Below, piece by piece: positions 5,854-6,010 of a DNA stretch of 6,010 nt (its first letter is position 1; every line of letters begins with the position of its first letter). The position numbers were made by a program, and so were the translations under genes. The notes below the pieces were generated by a model. That model was not told the origin of the DNA and did no database searches. It saw only the letters and a program-made list of their open reading frames with translations. This DNA comes from Synergistaceae bacterium. Its GTDB lineage: Bacteria > Synergistota > Synergistia > Synergistales > Aminobacteriaceae. The DNA lies in the NCBI GenBank assembly GCA_017446645.1, contig JAFSQO010000036.1, positions 1-6,010 of the forward strand. The letters are read 5' to 3'.

Positions 5854-6010
5854 GATTACCTCCTTGGGATGAGCAATATGTCCTGCAATTCCAGACGCAG
5901 CAGCAACAGCCGGAGAAGCCAGATACACTTCGCTCCTGACGTGACCCATTCTGCCTACGAAATTCCTGTTAGTAGTAGATACGCAGCGTTCACCCTCAGC
6001 AAGAACTCCC
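5851..6010 (-). CDS. leuC: 3-isopropylmalate dehydratase large subunit LeuC (C-terminal end only)
   Basis: The last 52 codons and the stop are present, and the gene continues past the right edge. The first complete codon ends at 6009. The signature [17 protein letters not shown], with the third [4Fe-4S]-ligand cysteine in RCVST, is the aconitase-superfamily hallmark as found in LeuC. It is followed by [17 protein letters not shown] near the C-terminus. STTNRNF...GRMGH resembles the HacA/LeuC2 type rather than E. coli LeuC, matching the short LeuD. Its last codons carry the leuD Shine-Dalgarno site, and the stop is 3 nt before the leuD ATG. Substrate cannot be told from this fragment alone; the context indicates leucine synthesis. 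Confidence 0.93.
   Translation of the reverse strand, partial: GVLAEGERCVSTTNRNFVGRMGHVRSEVYLASPAVAAASGIAGHIAHPKEVI

Overview
The window reads as a compact stretch of a bacterial chromosome with moderately low G+C, AT-rich intergenic gaps and strong purine-rich Shine-Dalgarno sites. An anaerobe of the Synergistota or Clostridia type is my guess, based on the MetA type, the HacA/HacB-like LeuC/LeuD type and the zinc-less sirtuin. The window alone does not fix the taxon. Seven of the eight protein genes and the single tRNA gene lie on the minus strand.

Right part (about 3607-6010, minus strand): a leucine biosynthesis operon in the order leuC (3' end only), leuD, a flavodoxin-fold FMN reductase-like gene, leuB. 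The junctions are 3 to 9 nt, with each Shine-Dalgarno site inside the end of the preceding gene. LeuC/LeuD convert 2-isopropylmalate to 3-isopropylmalate and LeuB oxidises it towards 2-ketoisocaproate. The flavoprotein sits between two pathway steps and has a four-cysteine cluster. A tRNA-Ser(GGA) gene follows leuB, with its own extended -10 promoter.

Middle (2867-3439, plus strand): the only plus-strand gene, a small SAM-dependent methyltransferase resembling PmtA-type phospholipid N-methyltransferases. It is divergent from the gene on its left and convergent with the tRNA.

Left part (1-2774, minus strand): a tightly packed three-gene unit made of a CobB-like sirtuin without the zinc cysteines, a 470-residue cytosolic protein I do not recognise, and metA (homoserine O-acyltransferase, cut by the window edge). 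Sirtuin and unknown gene abut with 0 nt between them, and the unknown gene and metA overlap by one base (TAATG). This arrangement suggests co-expression and translational coupling. MetA carries Glu at position 111, which predicts acetyl-CoA rather than succinyl-CoA as donor.

The most interesting material is the sirtuin/unknown/metA unit, which links an acyl-lysine eraser with an altered specificity pocket, an unrecognised protein and an acyl-CoA-consuming methionine enzyme. The flavoprotein embedded in the leu operon comes next. I see no mobile element, CRISPR array or clear rho-independent terminator, and no gene-free stretch longer than about 92 nt.
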